A DNA stretch of 64,000 nucleotides, from positions 34,710 to 98,709 of the forward strand of contig NZ_BPQG01000029.1 of the NCBI RefSeq assembly GCF_022179125.1, read 5' to 3'. The position numbers and the translations under genes are program-made. Below the pieces are notes generated by a model. That model saw only the letters and a program-made list of their open reading frames with translations. It was not told where the DNA came from and ran no database searches. This DNA comes from Methylobacterium cerastii. Lineage in GTDB: Bacteria; Pseudomonadota; Alphaproteobacteria; Rhizobiales; Beijerinckiaceae. Of the stretch, positions 34,107 to 42,675 are shown piece after piece (positions within the stretch are counted from its first letter, which is position 1; every line of letters begins with the position of its first letter).

Positions 34107-35447
34107 GTGTCGAAAAAAGCCTTCGTCAAATCCTACGGCTGCCAGATGAACGCCTACGACGCCGCCCGCATGGCGGACGTCTTGGCCGAGCAGGGGTTCT
34201 CCGCCACCGACCACGTCGAGGAGGCGGACGTGGTGGTGCTCAACACTTGCCACATCCGCGAGAAGGCGGCCGAGAAGGTCTATTCCGAGCTCGGGCGCCT
34301 GCGCGTGCTCAAGGATGCGCGCCAGCTCGAAGGCCGCGACACCCGCATCGTCGTCGCCGGCTGCGTGGCGCAGGCCGAGGGCGCCGAGATCCTGCACCGC
34401 GCGCCCGTCGTCGATGTGGTGGTCGGCCCGCAGAGCTACCATCGCCTGCCGGACCTGCTGGCCCGCTCGCACGCCAAGCGCGTGGTCGACACCGAATTCC
34501 CCGTCGAGGACAAGTTCGACCACCTGCCGGCGCGGCGCACCGCGGGCGTCTCCGCCTTCCTCACGGTGCAGGAGGGCTGCGACAAGTTCTGCGCGTTCTG
34601 CGTCGTGCCCTACACCCGCGGCGCCGAGGTCTCGCGCTCGATCGCGGCGGTCGTGGCGGAGGCGGAAAGGCTCGCCGCCGGCGGGGTCCGCGAGATCGGC
34701 CTCGTCGGCCAGAACGTGAACGCCTACCACGGGCTCGCCAGCGATGGCGGGACCGCGACGCTCTCCGACCTGATCCGGGCGGTGGCGCGCGTGCCCGGCA
34801 TCGCCCGCATCCGCTACACCACGAGCCACCCCAACGACATGGGCGACGACCTGATCGCGGCGCATGCCGAGATCCCGGCCCTGATGCCCTACCTCCACCT
34901 GCCGGTGCAGTCGGGCTCCGACCGCATCCTCGCGGCGATGAACCGCAAGCATACCGGCGACGCCTACCGGCGGATCATCGACCGGGTCCGCAAGGTCCGT
35001 CCCGACATCGCCCTGTCCTCGGACTTCATCGTCGGCTTCCCCGGCGAGACCGACGCCGAGTTCGCCGACACGATGCGTCTCGTTTCCGATGTCGGGTTCG
35101 AGAGCGCCTACTCCTTCAAGTACAGCCCGCGCCCCGGCACGCCGGCCGCCGAGCGCGCCGACGCGGTGCCGGAGGACGTCATGACCGCCCGCCTCCATGC
35201 GCTGCAGGCGCTGCTCGATGCGCAGCGCCACGCGTTCCAGCGCGCGGCGGTGGGCCAGGTGGTCGAGGTCCTGGTCGAAAAGGTCGGCCGCCGGCCGGGT
35301 CAGGTCGCGGGCAAGACGCCGCACCTGCTCGCCGTTCAGTTCGACGCCCCCACCTCCTGCATCGGGCGGATCGTGCCAGTGCGCGTCGTCGAGGCGGGGA
35401 CCAACAGCCTGTTCGGCGAGGCGATCGAGGCCGCCGCGGCGGCGTGA
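34107..35447 (+). CDS. miaB: tRNA-2-methylthio-N6-dimethylallyladenosine synthase MiaB
   Basis: MiaB is a radical-SAM methylthiotransferase that makes ms2i6A37 in tRNA. Counting from GTG 34107 (446 residues), the N-terminal cluster ligands are Cys12, Cys48 and Cys86. The radical-SAM motif is Cys158-x3-Cys162-x2-Cys165 in CDKFCAFC, and a C-terminal TRAM domain follows. The protein starts with [20 protein letters not shown]. An ATG at 34065 would add 14 non-conserved residues and has a poorly spaced ribosome site, so GTG 34107 is preferred with moderate certainty. Confidence 0.94.
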   Translation: MSKKAFVKSYGCQMNAYDAARMADVLAEQGFSATDHVEEADVVVLNTCHIREKAAEKVYSELGRLRVLKDARQLEGRDTRIVVAGCVAQAEGAEILHRAPVVDVVVGPQSYHRLPDLLARSHAKRVVDTEFPVEDKFDHLPARRTAGVSAFLTVQEGCDKFCAFCVVPYTRGAEVSRSIAAVVAEAERLAAGGVREIGLVGQNVNAYHGLASDGGTATLSDLIRAVARVPGIARIRYTTSHPNDMGDDLIAAHAEIPALMPYLHLPVQSGSDRILAAMNRKHTGDAYRRIIDRVRKVRPDIALSSDFIVGFPGETDAEFADTMRLVSDVGFESAYSFKYSPRPGTPAAERADAVPEDVMTARLHALQALLDAQRHAFQRAAVGQVVEVLVEKVGRRPGQVAGKTPHLLAVQFDAPTSCIGRIVPVRVVEAGTNSLFGEAIEAAAAA

Positions 35448-35544
35448 TCCCGGATCGCGCTGCGCGATCCGGCCCCCGCGACCGTGGGACGGCGGCAATC
35501 CGCCGGGTCTCATGGGCTCCTGCCCACGAGGCTCGGCATGAGCG

Positions 35545-36681
35545 ATGAAGGGAGTGTTCGTGGCGTCATTCGACGGAACGGCCGGGCGCGGTGGCCCCTT
35601 GCGCGGGCGCGGGCCCGCCGCGCGGCCGGTCGGCCCCGGCGCTGTCCACGACGAGCCGGTCGAGGTCGCGCTGACCTTCGACGACAACCGCCTCGCGAGT
35701 CTCGTCTTCGGCCAGTACGACCAGAACGTCGCGCATGTCGAGCGGCGGCTGGAGGTGACGGCCACCGCGCTCGGCAACCACCTCGTGCTCAAGGGCTCGG
35801 CCGACGCCACCGAGCGCGCCCGCCGGGTGTTCGAGAAGCTCTACGCCCGGGTGCGGACCGGCTGCGGCACCCTGACGCTCGGCGACGTAGACGGCGCGAT
35901 CCAGGAGGCCACCGTCCAGGGCCAGCTGTTTCCGGCGGCCGTGGTCGCCGCCGAGCCCGACCGGCCGCATTTCGAGCAGATCGCCACGCGCAAGCGCGGC
36001 GCGGTCCGCGCCCGGAACGCCGCGCAGGACGCCTACATCAAGGCCCTGCGCGCCAACGAGCTCGTCTTCGCCGAGGGGCCGGCCGGCACCGGCAAGACCT
36101 GGCTCGCGGTCGGCCACGCGGTCTCGCTGCTGGAGCAGGGGCACGCCGAGCGGCTGATCCTCTCGCGCCCTGCGGTCGAGGCCGGCGAGCGCCTCGGGTT
36201 CCTCCCCGGCGACATGCGCGACAAGGTCGATCCCTATCTCCGCCCGATCTACGACGCGCTCTACGACTTCATGGAGGCGCGCCACGTCGATCGCGGCCTG
36301 CAGACCGGGGTGATCGAGATCGCGCCGCTGGCCTTCATGCGCGGGCGCACGCTCACCAACGCGATCGTGCTGCTCGACGAGGCGCAGAACACCACTTCGA
36401 TGCAGATGAAGATGTTCCTGACCCGGCTCGGCGAGAACTCCCGGATGATCGTCACCGGCGATCCGAGCCAGGTCGACCTGCCGCCGGGGCAGAAGTCGGG
36501 TCTCGTGGAGGCGGTGAAGGTGCTCGACGGCGTCGAGGGCATCGGCCGCATCACCTTCCGCGACGTGGACGTGGTCCGCCACGACCTCGTGCGCCGCATC
36601 GTCACCGCCTACGAGGGCGCGGCCCACGGCGAGGCGGATGCCGACCGCAACCCGAATCCGCGCCGCCGGCCGCTCGCGTGA
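35545..36681 (+). CDS. phoH: PhoH-family ATPase
   Basis: The 378-residue protein has an N-terminal KH-like region and a PhoH ATPase domain. The Walker A motif GPAGTGKT is at 178-185, PAVEAGERLGFLPGDMRDKVDPY is the PhoH signature, and the Walker B region is VLLDEAQNTT. PhoH proteins are thought to act in RNA metabolism with YbeY, whose gene follows with a one-base overlap (TGATG). The start is ATG 35545; GTG 35560 is possible. An Arg/Gly-rich extension is present at residues 10-35. Confidence 0.94.
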   Translation: MKGVFVASFDGTAGRGGPLRGRGPAARPVGPGAVHDEPVEVALTFDDNRLASLVFGQYDQNVAHVERRLEVTATALGNHLVLKGSADATERARRVFEKLYARVRTGCGTLTLGDVDGAIQEATVQGQLFPAAVVAAEPDRPHFEQIATRKRGAVRARNAAQDAYIKALRANELVFAEGPAGTGKTWLAVGHAVSLLEQGHAERLILSRPAVEAGERLGFLPGDMRDKVDPYLRPIYDALYDFMEARHVDRGLQTGVIEIAPLAFMRGRTLTNAIVLLDEAQNTTSMQMKMFLTRLGENSRMIVTGDPSQVDLPPGQKSGLVEAVKVLDGVEGIGRITFRDVDVVRHDLVRRIVTAYEGAAHGEADADRNPNPRRRPLA

Positions 36682-37175
36682 TGCCGCACGAGATCGACGT
36701 CGCGGTCGAGGACGCGCGCTGGGACGACGCGGTCCCCGGGCTCGAGGCCTTCGTGATCCGCGTCGTCGAGGCCGGACTCGCGGCGGCGCCCGATTCGCCC
36801 GCCGGCCCGGTCGAGGTCAGCGTCCTGCTCGCCGACGACGCGACCGTGCAGGACCTCAACCGGACCTGGCGGGGCAAGGACATGCCCACCAACGTGCTGT
36901 CGTTTCCGGCTGCCCCGCAGCCGGCGCAACCCGGCCTCGCGCGGCCGCTCGGCGACGTCGTTCTTGCGTACGACACGTTGGTGCGCGAAAGTGCCGAGCA
37001 GTCGAAGCCGCTCGCCCACCACATCGCGCACCTCCTGGTCCATGGCACCCTCCACCTGCTCGGCCAGGACCACGAGACCGGCGACGCGGACGCCGACGCC
37101 ATGGAGGCCCTGGAGGTCGCGGCGCTCGCGACCCTCGGCGTGCCGGACCCTTACGCGGAACCCGTGGCCGGCTGA
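36681..37175 (+). CDS. ybeY: rRNA maturation endoribonuclease YbeY
   Basis: YbeY is a zinc-dependent endonuclease in 16S rRNA 3'-end maturation and 70S quality control. The 164-residue protein has the metal motif H3xH5xH with His121, His125 and His131 in HGTLHLLGQDHE, and TNVLSFP is another hallmark. The ATG begins on the last base of the phoH stop codon. corC starts 36 bp downstream, a conserved order. Confidence 0.96.
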   Translation: MPHEIDVAVEDARWDDAVPGLEAFVIRVVEAGLAAAPDSPAGPVEVSVLLADDATVQDLNRTWRGKDMPTNVLSFPAAPQPAQPGLARPLGDVVLAYDTLVRESAEQSKPLAHHIAHLLVHGTLHLLGQDHETGDADADAMEALEVAALATLGVPDPYAEPVAG

Positions 37176-37211
37176 GCGGCGACGCCCCAAACGATCCCAG
37201 ATACGAGAGAC

Positions 37212-38366
37212 ATGACCCACGATCGAAGTCGCGGCGCGGCCCAGGCCGCGCTCAGTTCCAACGAGGCGGAATCGGGTGCGCGCGAGCCCTGGTACGACCG
37301 TCTCCTCCAGGTGCTGCACCTGAAACCGCGCGATTCCCTGCGCGGCGACATCGAAGACGCCCTGGCCGAGCCTGATTCGGGCGAGAACGCGTTCTCGCCG
37401 CTCGAGCGCGCCATGCTCAAGAACGTGCTCGGGCTGCACAAGGTGCGCGTCGACGACGTGATGATCCCGCGGGCCGATATCGTCGCGGTCTCGGTCGAGA
37501 CCGGCCTCGGCGACCTGCTCAAGCTGTTCCGCACCGCAGGCCATTCCCGCCTGCCGGTCTACGGCGAGACGCTCGACGACCCGCGCGGCATGGTCCACAT
37601 CCGCGACTTCGTCGATCACATCGCGGCGCGCGCCGAGGCCGCCCCGCGCCGGAGCACCGCTCAAACGAACGGCGTTGTGCAACCCGTTGCGGGCGAGGAG
37701 CCCGTCGACGCGCCCAAGCCCGCCCCGCGGGTGCGCAAGTCGCCGGGCCGGGCGCTCCGCACGCTCAACCTCGGCAACGTCGACCTCACCGCGACGCTCG
37801 CCTCCACCCGGATCCAGCGGCCGGTCCTGTTCGTGCCGCCCTCGATGCCGGCGATCGACCTGCTGGTGCGGATGCAGGCCACCCGCACCCACATGGCGCT
37901 CGTCATCGACGAGTACGGCGGCACCGATGGGCTGATCTCGATCGAGGACCTGATCGAGATGGTCGTCGGCGACATCGAGGACGAGCACGACGTGGTGGAG
38001 GGCCGCCTGGTGCAGCGCCTGGAGGGCGAGGCCGAGGTGTTCGTGGCCGACGCCCGCGCGCCGCTCGCCGAGGTGTCCGAGGCCACCGGCGTCGACCTCG
38101 TCGCGGCGGTGGGCGAGATGGCCGAGGAGATCGACACGATCGGCGGCATGATCGTGACGCTGGCCGGCCGCGTGCCCTCGCGCGGCGAGCTCATCACCGG
38201 CCCGGGCGACCTCGAGTTCGAGGTGCTCGACGCCGACCCGCGCCGACTGAAGCGCCTGCGCTTCCAGCGCGGCCCCGCCCGCATCGCCGCGTCCGCGGTG
38301 CCGCTCGCCCTGCCCCCACCCGCCGCGCCCCCGCCCGCCAACGCGATCGAGACGCCCGCCCCGTGA
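37212..38366 (+). CDS. corC: CBS-domain hemolysin-like protein CorC
   Basis: The 384-residue cytosolic protein has two CBS motifs and a C-terminal CorC_HlyC domain. The first CBS starts at VRVDDVMIPRADIVAVS and the second is around MALVIDEYGGTDGLISIEDLIE. The CorC_HlyC part includes DTIGGMIVTLAGRVPSRGE. A charged, proline-rich insert (about residues 140-180) separates the CBS motifs and is longer than usual. CorC-like proteins are linked to magnesium/cobalt efflux, but their biochemical role is unsettled. The stop overlaps the lnt GTG start. Confidence 0.9.
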   Translation: MTHDRSRGAAQAALSSNEAESGAREPWYDRLLQVLHLKPRDSLRGDIEDALAEPDSGENAFSPLERAMLKNVLGLHKVRVDDVMIPRADIVAVSVETGLGDLLKLFRTAGHSRLPVYGETLDDPRGMVHIRDFVDHIAARAEAAPRRSTAQTNGVVQPVAGEEPVDAPKPAPRVRKSPGRALRTLNLGNVDLTATLASTRIQRPVLFVPPSMPAIDLLVRMQATRTHMALVIDEYGGTDGLISIEDLIEMVVGDIEDEHDVVEGRLVQRLEGEAEVFVADARAPLAEVSEATGVDLVAAVGEMAEEIDTIGGMIVTLAGRVPSRGELITGPGDLEFEVLDADPRRLKRLRFQRGPARIAASAVPLALPPPAAPPPANAIETPAP

Positions 38367-40024
38367 CGCCCGCCTCCGAAGCGCCGCCGGCGGCCGCGTC
38401 GCCGGGTGGTGCGGTCGCGCGCCTGGCGGGCGGCGTCATGCTCCTGCGCGGCTGGCGCCGGCTGGGCGCGAGCTTTCTCGCCGGCAGCTTCGGCGCCCTG
38501 GCCATGCCGCCCTTCGGGTTCCTGCCGGCGCTCGCCGTGTCGCTGGCCGTCGCGATCTGGCTGGTGGACGGGACGGCCGGCTCGCGCAGTACGCGGCCCG
38601 CCCGGCTATGGCCCTGCGCGCTGATCGGCTGGGCCTGGGGCTTCGGCTACCTGTTCGCCGGGCTGTGGTGGCTCGGCTCCGCCTTCCTCGTCGAGGCCGA
38701 CGTCTTCCTGTGGGCGCTGCCGCTCGGCGTCCTCGGCCTGCCGGCGGCGCTCGGGCTGTTCTACGCGGCGGGCTTTGCCGTCGCCGGCCTGCTCTGGGTC
38801 CGCGGCCCGGGGCGCATCGCCGGCCTCGCCTTCGGGGTGGCTGGCGCCGAATGGGTGCGCGGGCACGTCTTCACCGGCTTCCCCTGGAACACCCTGGGCA
38901 TGGCGGTCGGGCAGAACCTCTGGCTGATGCAGTCGGCCTCGCTCGTCGGACTCTACGGCCTGACGGTGCTCGCGATCCTCGTCTGCGCGGCGCCGGCGAC
39001 GCTGGCCACCGGCTCGCATCCGCGCAGCCGCTTCGGCCCGAGCGCCGCCGCCGCGATCGTGCTGGCCGCGATGGCGCTCTACGGCGCCGAGCGCGTCGAT
39101 CCCGAGGCCGACCCGGTCGTGGTGGGGGTGCGCCTGCGGCTGGTGCAGCCGAACCTGCCGCAGGACGCGAAGTTCCGCCCCGAGAACCGGCAGGACATCG
39201 TCGATCGCTACGTCGAGCTGACCCGGCGCCCGCCGGAGGATGGCGGCGCGGCGCCGACCCACATCCTCTGGCCGGAATCGGCGTTTCCGTTCCTGATCCA
39301 GCGCGATCCGGCCGCGATGGCGCAGGTCGGCGCCGGGCTGGCGCCAGGCCAGCACCTGATCACCGGTGCGGCCCGCGCCGAGGAGCCGCTGCCCGGCGAG
39401 CGCCTGCGCTACTTCAACGCGATCATGGCGATCGAGCCCGGCGGCCGCATCGTCGACAGCTACGACAAGGTCCACCTCGTGCCGTTCGGCGAGTACCTGC
39501 CGGCCCCCCTCGACGCGGCCTTGCGGGCTTTGGGCCTGCGCCAGTTCGTGGCGGTGCCGGGCGGCTTCTCCGCCGGCACGCTGGCCGGCCAGCGCATCCT
39601 CGACGTGCCCGGACTGCCGCCGGTGGCGGCGACGATCTGCTACGAGGCGATCTTCCCCGGCGCGATCCTGCCGGCGGGGGCCGCCGGCGCCGACCGGCCC
39701 CCGGGCCTGATCCTGAACGTCACCAACGACGCGTGGTTCGGCGACACGCCGGGCCCTCGCCAGCACTTGGCGCAGGCGCGCCTGCGCGCCGTCGAGGAGG
39801 GCCTGCCGCTGGTGCGCGACGCCAACACCGGGATCTCCGCGGTGATCGACGCGCACGGGCGCGTCGTCGCGCAGCTACCGATCGAGCAGGAGGCGGTGCT
39901 CGACGCCGACCTCCCCGTCCGCATCCTCGGCGGGACCCTCTACGGCCGGGTCGGCGACTGGCCCTTCGCGGCGATGCTCGCCGCCTGCCTCGCGGGCGCC
40001 CTCCGGGCCCGGCGGCTCGCGTGA
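38363..40024 (+). CDS. lnt: Apolipoprotein N-acyltransferase
   Basis: Lnt adds the third acyl chain to bacterial lipoproteins at the periplasmic face of the inner membrane. The 553-residue protein has about six N-terminal helices, a nitrilase-type periplasmic domain and a C-terminal helix. The expected triad is visible: Glu305 (LWPESAFPF), Lys369 (YDKVHLVPFGEYLP) and Cys426 (TICYEAIFPG). The GTG at 38363 overlaps corC by four bases, and the stop overlaps the following transporter in the same way. Confidence 0.96.
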   Translation: MTPASEAPPAAASPGGAVARLAGGVMLLRGWRRLGASFLAGSFGALAMPPFGFLPALAVSLAVAIWLVDGTAGSRSTRPARLWPCALIGWAWGFGYLFAGLWWLGSAFLVEADVFLWALPLGVLGLPAALGLFYAAGFAVAGLLWVRGPGRIAGLAFGVAGAEWVRGHVFTGFPWNTLGMAVGQNLWLMQSASLVGLYGLTVLAILVCAAPATLATGSHPRSRFGPSAAAAIVLAAMALYGAERVDPEADPVVVGVRLRLVQPNLPQDAKFRPENRQDIVDRYVELTRRPPEDGGAAPTHILWPESAFPFLIQRDPAAMAQVGAGLAPGQHLITGAARAEEPLPGERLRYFNAIMAIEPGGRIVDSYDKVHLVPFGEYLPAPLDAALRALGLRQFVAVPGGFSAGTLAGQRILDVPGLPPVAATICYEAIFPGAILPAGAAGADRPPGLILNVTNDAWFGDTPGPRQHLAQARLRAVEEGLPLVRDANTGISAVIDAHGRVVAQLPIEQEAVLDADLPVRILGGTLYGRVGDWPFAAMLAACLAGALRARRLA

Positions 40025-41196
40025 GGCCGTCGCGGCCCGTCCCGCCCCTGCTGCTGACCTGCGGGCTGATGGCGGTGGCGTTCAACCTGCGTCCGGCCTT
40101 GAGCACCGTCGGGCCGCTGCTCTCGTCGATCCGCGAGGCGACGGGGCTCTCGGCGGCCGGCGCCGCGGTGCTGACCACGCTGCCCGTCCTCTGCCTCGGC
40201 CTCGCCTGCGCGCTGACGCCGCTCGTCCTGCGCCGGCTCGGCGCCGACCGCGGCGTGCTCCTCGGCATCGTCGTGGTCGCGGCCGGCCTGTCCCTGCGCG
40301 GTCTCGGCGGCTTCGCGTCGCTGTTTTCCGGCACGGCGGTCGCCGCCTTCGGCATCGGGCTCGCCAACGTGCTGCTGCCGGCGGTGGTCAAGCGCGACTT
40401 CCCCGGTCGCGCCGGGGCGATGACCGGGCTCTACACCATGACCCTCTGCCTCGGCGCCGCCGCCGGCGCCGGCTTTGCGGTGCCGATCGAGCAGGCGCTC
40501 GGCCGCGGCTGGCCGGCGGCGCTCGCCGTCTGGGCCGTGCCGGCCCTCGTCGCCGCCTTCGCCTGGGCGCCCTTGACCCGCGCCGTGCCGGAGCGCGCGG
40601 CGGCCGCCGCCCCGGGCTCGCTCCTGCGCGATCCGCTGGCCTGGCAGGTCACCGCCTTCATGGGCCTGCAATCCTCGCTGGCCTACGTGCTGTTCGGCTG
40701 GCTGCCGGCGATCCTGCAGGGGCGCGGCCTCTCGGCGCTGGATGCCGGGCTCGTCGCCTCGGTGGTGACCCTGCACCAGGCGCCGGGCGCGCTGGTGGTG
40801 GCGATGCTCGCCGCGCGCGTGCGCGACCAGCGCGGCTGGATCCTCGCGGTGCTGGCCGCGACGCTCTGCGGCTTCCTCGTCCTCGCCTTCGGCCCGGAGG
40901 GTCTGCGGTTCCCCGCATCCGGGCTGCTGGGCCTCGGCATCGGCGGCTGCTTCGGGCTCGGCCTCAGCCTCCTCGTCCTGCGCACCCGCGACGCCGCCTC
41001 GGCCGGCGCCCTCTCGGCGATGGCGCAGGGGATCGGCTACGTCTTCGCCTCCCTCGGGCCCCTCGGCTTCGGCCTCGCCCACGAGGCCACCGACGGCTGG
41101 GTCCTCCCCGCCGCCCTGTTCGCGACGATCATCGCCGCGGCGGGGCTCGCCGGCATGGGCGCCGGGCGCGACCGGGCGGTCGGCGGCACGGCCTGA
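40021..41196 (+). CDS. MFS transporter of the CynX/NimT type
   Basis: The 391-residue protein has about twelve hydrophobic helices. Its N-terminal pattern AFNLRPALSTVGPLLSSIREATGLS, followed by LTTLPVLCLG, is typical of the cyanate/nitroimidazole-type MFS exporters (CynX/NimT/YycB). The substrate is unknown. The start GTG 40021 overlaps the lnt stop. This gene is not part of the usual phoH-lnt series, so it is probably a local addition to the operon. Confidence 0.87.
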   Translation: MRPSRPVPPLLLTCGLMAVAFNLRPALSTVGPLLSSIREATGLSAAGAAVLTTLPVLCLGLACALTPLVLRRLGADRGVLLGIVVVAAGLSLRGLGGFASLFSGTAVAAFGIGLANVLLPAVVKRDFPGRAGAMTGLYTMTLCLGAAAGAGFAVPIEQALGRGWPAALAVWAVPALVAAFAWAPLTRAVPERAAAAAPGSLLRDPLAWQVTAFMGLQSSLAYVLFGWLPAILQGRGLSALDAGLVASVVTLHQAPGALVVAMLAARVRDQRGWILAVLAATLCGFLVLAFGPEGLRFPASGLLGLGIGGCFGLGLSLLVLRTRDAASAGALSAMAQGIGYVFASLGPLGFGLAHEATDGWVLPAALFATIIAAAGLAGMGAGRDRAVGGTA

Positions 41197-41393
41197 AGGG
41201 CGGAGCGTGCGCGCCGCGGACTGATCCGCTCGATCGCGGTCGCAGCACGCGCCCTCCCCGCAGGCGGCCCTCCGCTGTTGCGCTGCGGCGACGGCGGCGC
41301 CTTGCGGAAAACGCCGTTAACCGACCGGTTACCATGACGACCTAGCGCCTTGCACCGAGTGCGGCGCGCTTCCGCGCCGACCGGGCGTGGACC

Positions 41394-41963
41394 ATGACCG
41401 TCATCGAGCTGGCCCTGATCGGATGGGCCGCGGCGAAGCCGCATCTCGACCTCTTCGGAACCCTCGGGCTCCTCCTCGGCTTCATCGCCGGGATCATGCC
41501 GCATCGGCGCGGGATGCTCCTCGCCTCCGCCGGCTGCGCCGCCGCCTTCGGCCTGCACTACCTGCATCTCGGCGCGTTCACCGGCACGGCGATGTGCGCC
41601 ATCGCCGTCCTGCAGAACTTCGTCTCGATGCGGGCGATCGGGCCCGAGGGCCGCGCCGCCTGGGTCGCCCCGCTCTTTGCCGCGACCACGCTGGTCACCG
41701 TCGGGATGACCCTGGCGACCTGGAGCGGCTGGCCGTCGGCCTGCGCCGGCCTCGGCGCCCTCCTGGCGACGGGCGCCCGCCTGCAGGGAGACCCGCAGGG
41801 CATGCGGCGCCTCTTCCTCGGCGCCAGCCTGTGCTGGGCCGTCCACAACGGCCTCGTCGGCTCGGTCTTCGGCCTGACCTGCGACCTGCTGACCGTGTCG
41901 GGGCTGACGCTCTCGCTCATTCGGCACCAGCGTCGCACGCCGCACGCGCTCTCCGCCACCTGA
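41394..41963 (+). CDS. YgjV-like inner-membrane protein
   Basis: The 189-residue protein is almost entirely hydrophobic, with about six helices. It carries YgjV-family phrases such as FGTLGLLLGFIAGIMPHRRGM, GLHYLHLGAFTGTAMC and SLCWAVHNGLVGSVFGLTCD. The function is unknown. The ATG at 41394 is 197 bp after the MFS gene, so a separate promoter is likely. The 3' end faces panD on the other strand, only 17 bp away. Confidence 0.75.
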   Translation: MTVIELALIGWAAAKPHLDLFGTLGLLLGFIAGIMPHRRGMLLASAGCAAAFGLHYLHLGAFTGTAMCAIAVLQNFVSMRAIGPEGRAAWVAPLFAATTLVTVGMTLATWSGWPSACAGLGALLATGARLQGDPQGMRRLFLGASLCWAVHNGLVGSVFGLTCDLLTVSGLTLSLIRHQRRTPHALSAT

Positions 41964-41980
41964 GGCCGGGCCGCCGACGC

Positions 41981-42442
41981 TCACGCCACGCGGATGTGGG
42001 TCGCCACCCGCGGCGGCTCCTCGGCGCCGGTCGCCGCCTCCAGGATGCGCATGTCGAGGCGGCCCTCCGCGTCGCGGAACACGTCGTAGACCATCCGGTC
42101 GACCACGCTGTTGCCCTCGCCGAAGATCAGCACCCGCGGCTTGTGGGCGATCACGTCCTCGACGTCGCCGTAGTTCGCCGAGGCGATGATGACCTCGTCG
42201 CCGACCTGACAGGTGCGGGCGGCGGCGCCGTTCAGGATGCAGCAGCGCGAGCCGGCGGGGCCGTACAGCACGTAGGTGCTGATCCGCGCCCCCGACATCT
42301 TGTTCCAGATCTCGACGAACTCGAGCGGGTCGAGCCCCGCCTCGCGGCACAGGTCGGCGTCCAGGGTGATCGAGCCGTGGTAGTTCAGGTCGGCGCCCGT
42401 CACGCGGATGCCGTGCAACTTGGCCCGAACGAAGCTCTGCAT
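41981..42442 (-). CDS. panD: Aspartate 1-decarboxylase (pyruvoyl-dependent)
   Basis: PanD converts aspartate to beta-alanine for pantothenate synthesis and self-cleaves to form a pyruvoyl group. The self-cleavage site is Gly23-Ser24 in LNYHGSITLDADLC. ARISTYVLYGPAGSR and LNGAAARTCQVGDEVIIAS are conserved. At 153 residues it is longer than the 126-residue E. coli protein because of a C-terminal extension after about residue 118 that includes a predicted helix. The start is ATG 42440-42442. The palindromic element at 42478-42519 lies just upstream. Confidence 0.92.
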   Translation of the reverse strand: MQSFVRAKLHGIRVTGADLNYHGSITLDADLCREAGLDPLEFVEIWNKMSGARISTYVLYGPAGSRCCILNGAAARTCQVGDEVIIASANYGDVEDVIAHKPRVLIFGEGNSVVDRMVYDVFRDAEGRLDMRILEAATGAEEPPRVATHIRVA

Positions 42443-42477
42443 CGCGTTCCCCCGAGGCCGGGCGACGTCGGCCCGCC

Positions 42478-42590
42478 GAGAGCATGTTCCGTGATCTCCG
42501 GATCACGGAACATGCTCTCTCCTATTGTGTGGTCGCATTTTCTTCACGCGAGCCGGCATCCACCTCGCTTGAAAATACTTTCGTCTTCGG
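42478..42590. repeat. Palindromic intergenic repeat element (REP/BIME-like)
   Basis: A perfect 19-bp inverted repeat with a TCCG loop (arms 42478-42496 and 42501-42519, core AGCATGTTCCGTGATC) is followed by GTCGCATTTTCTTCACGCGAGCC and CACCTCGCTTGAAAATAC. Similar palindromes with such a GTCGCATTTT...GAAAAT tail are dispersed in Hyphomicrobiales genomes (recalled, not searched). There is no U-run, so it is unlike a simple terminator. The right limit is approximate. Confidence 0.75.
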
Positions 42591-42675
42591 CCGCCCTCCG
42601 AGTCGGGGCGGCTTCTTCGTGCTTGATAGGGCGGCGCGGGACCGCGTGGCAATCGAGCCGGCGGTTGCCGCTGCG

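Noticed and set aside
41300-41335. CtrA-like TTAACC half-sites near 41320
   Set aside because: The pair does not match the TTAA-N7-TTAA spacing, and a single short match is expected by chance.
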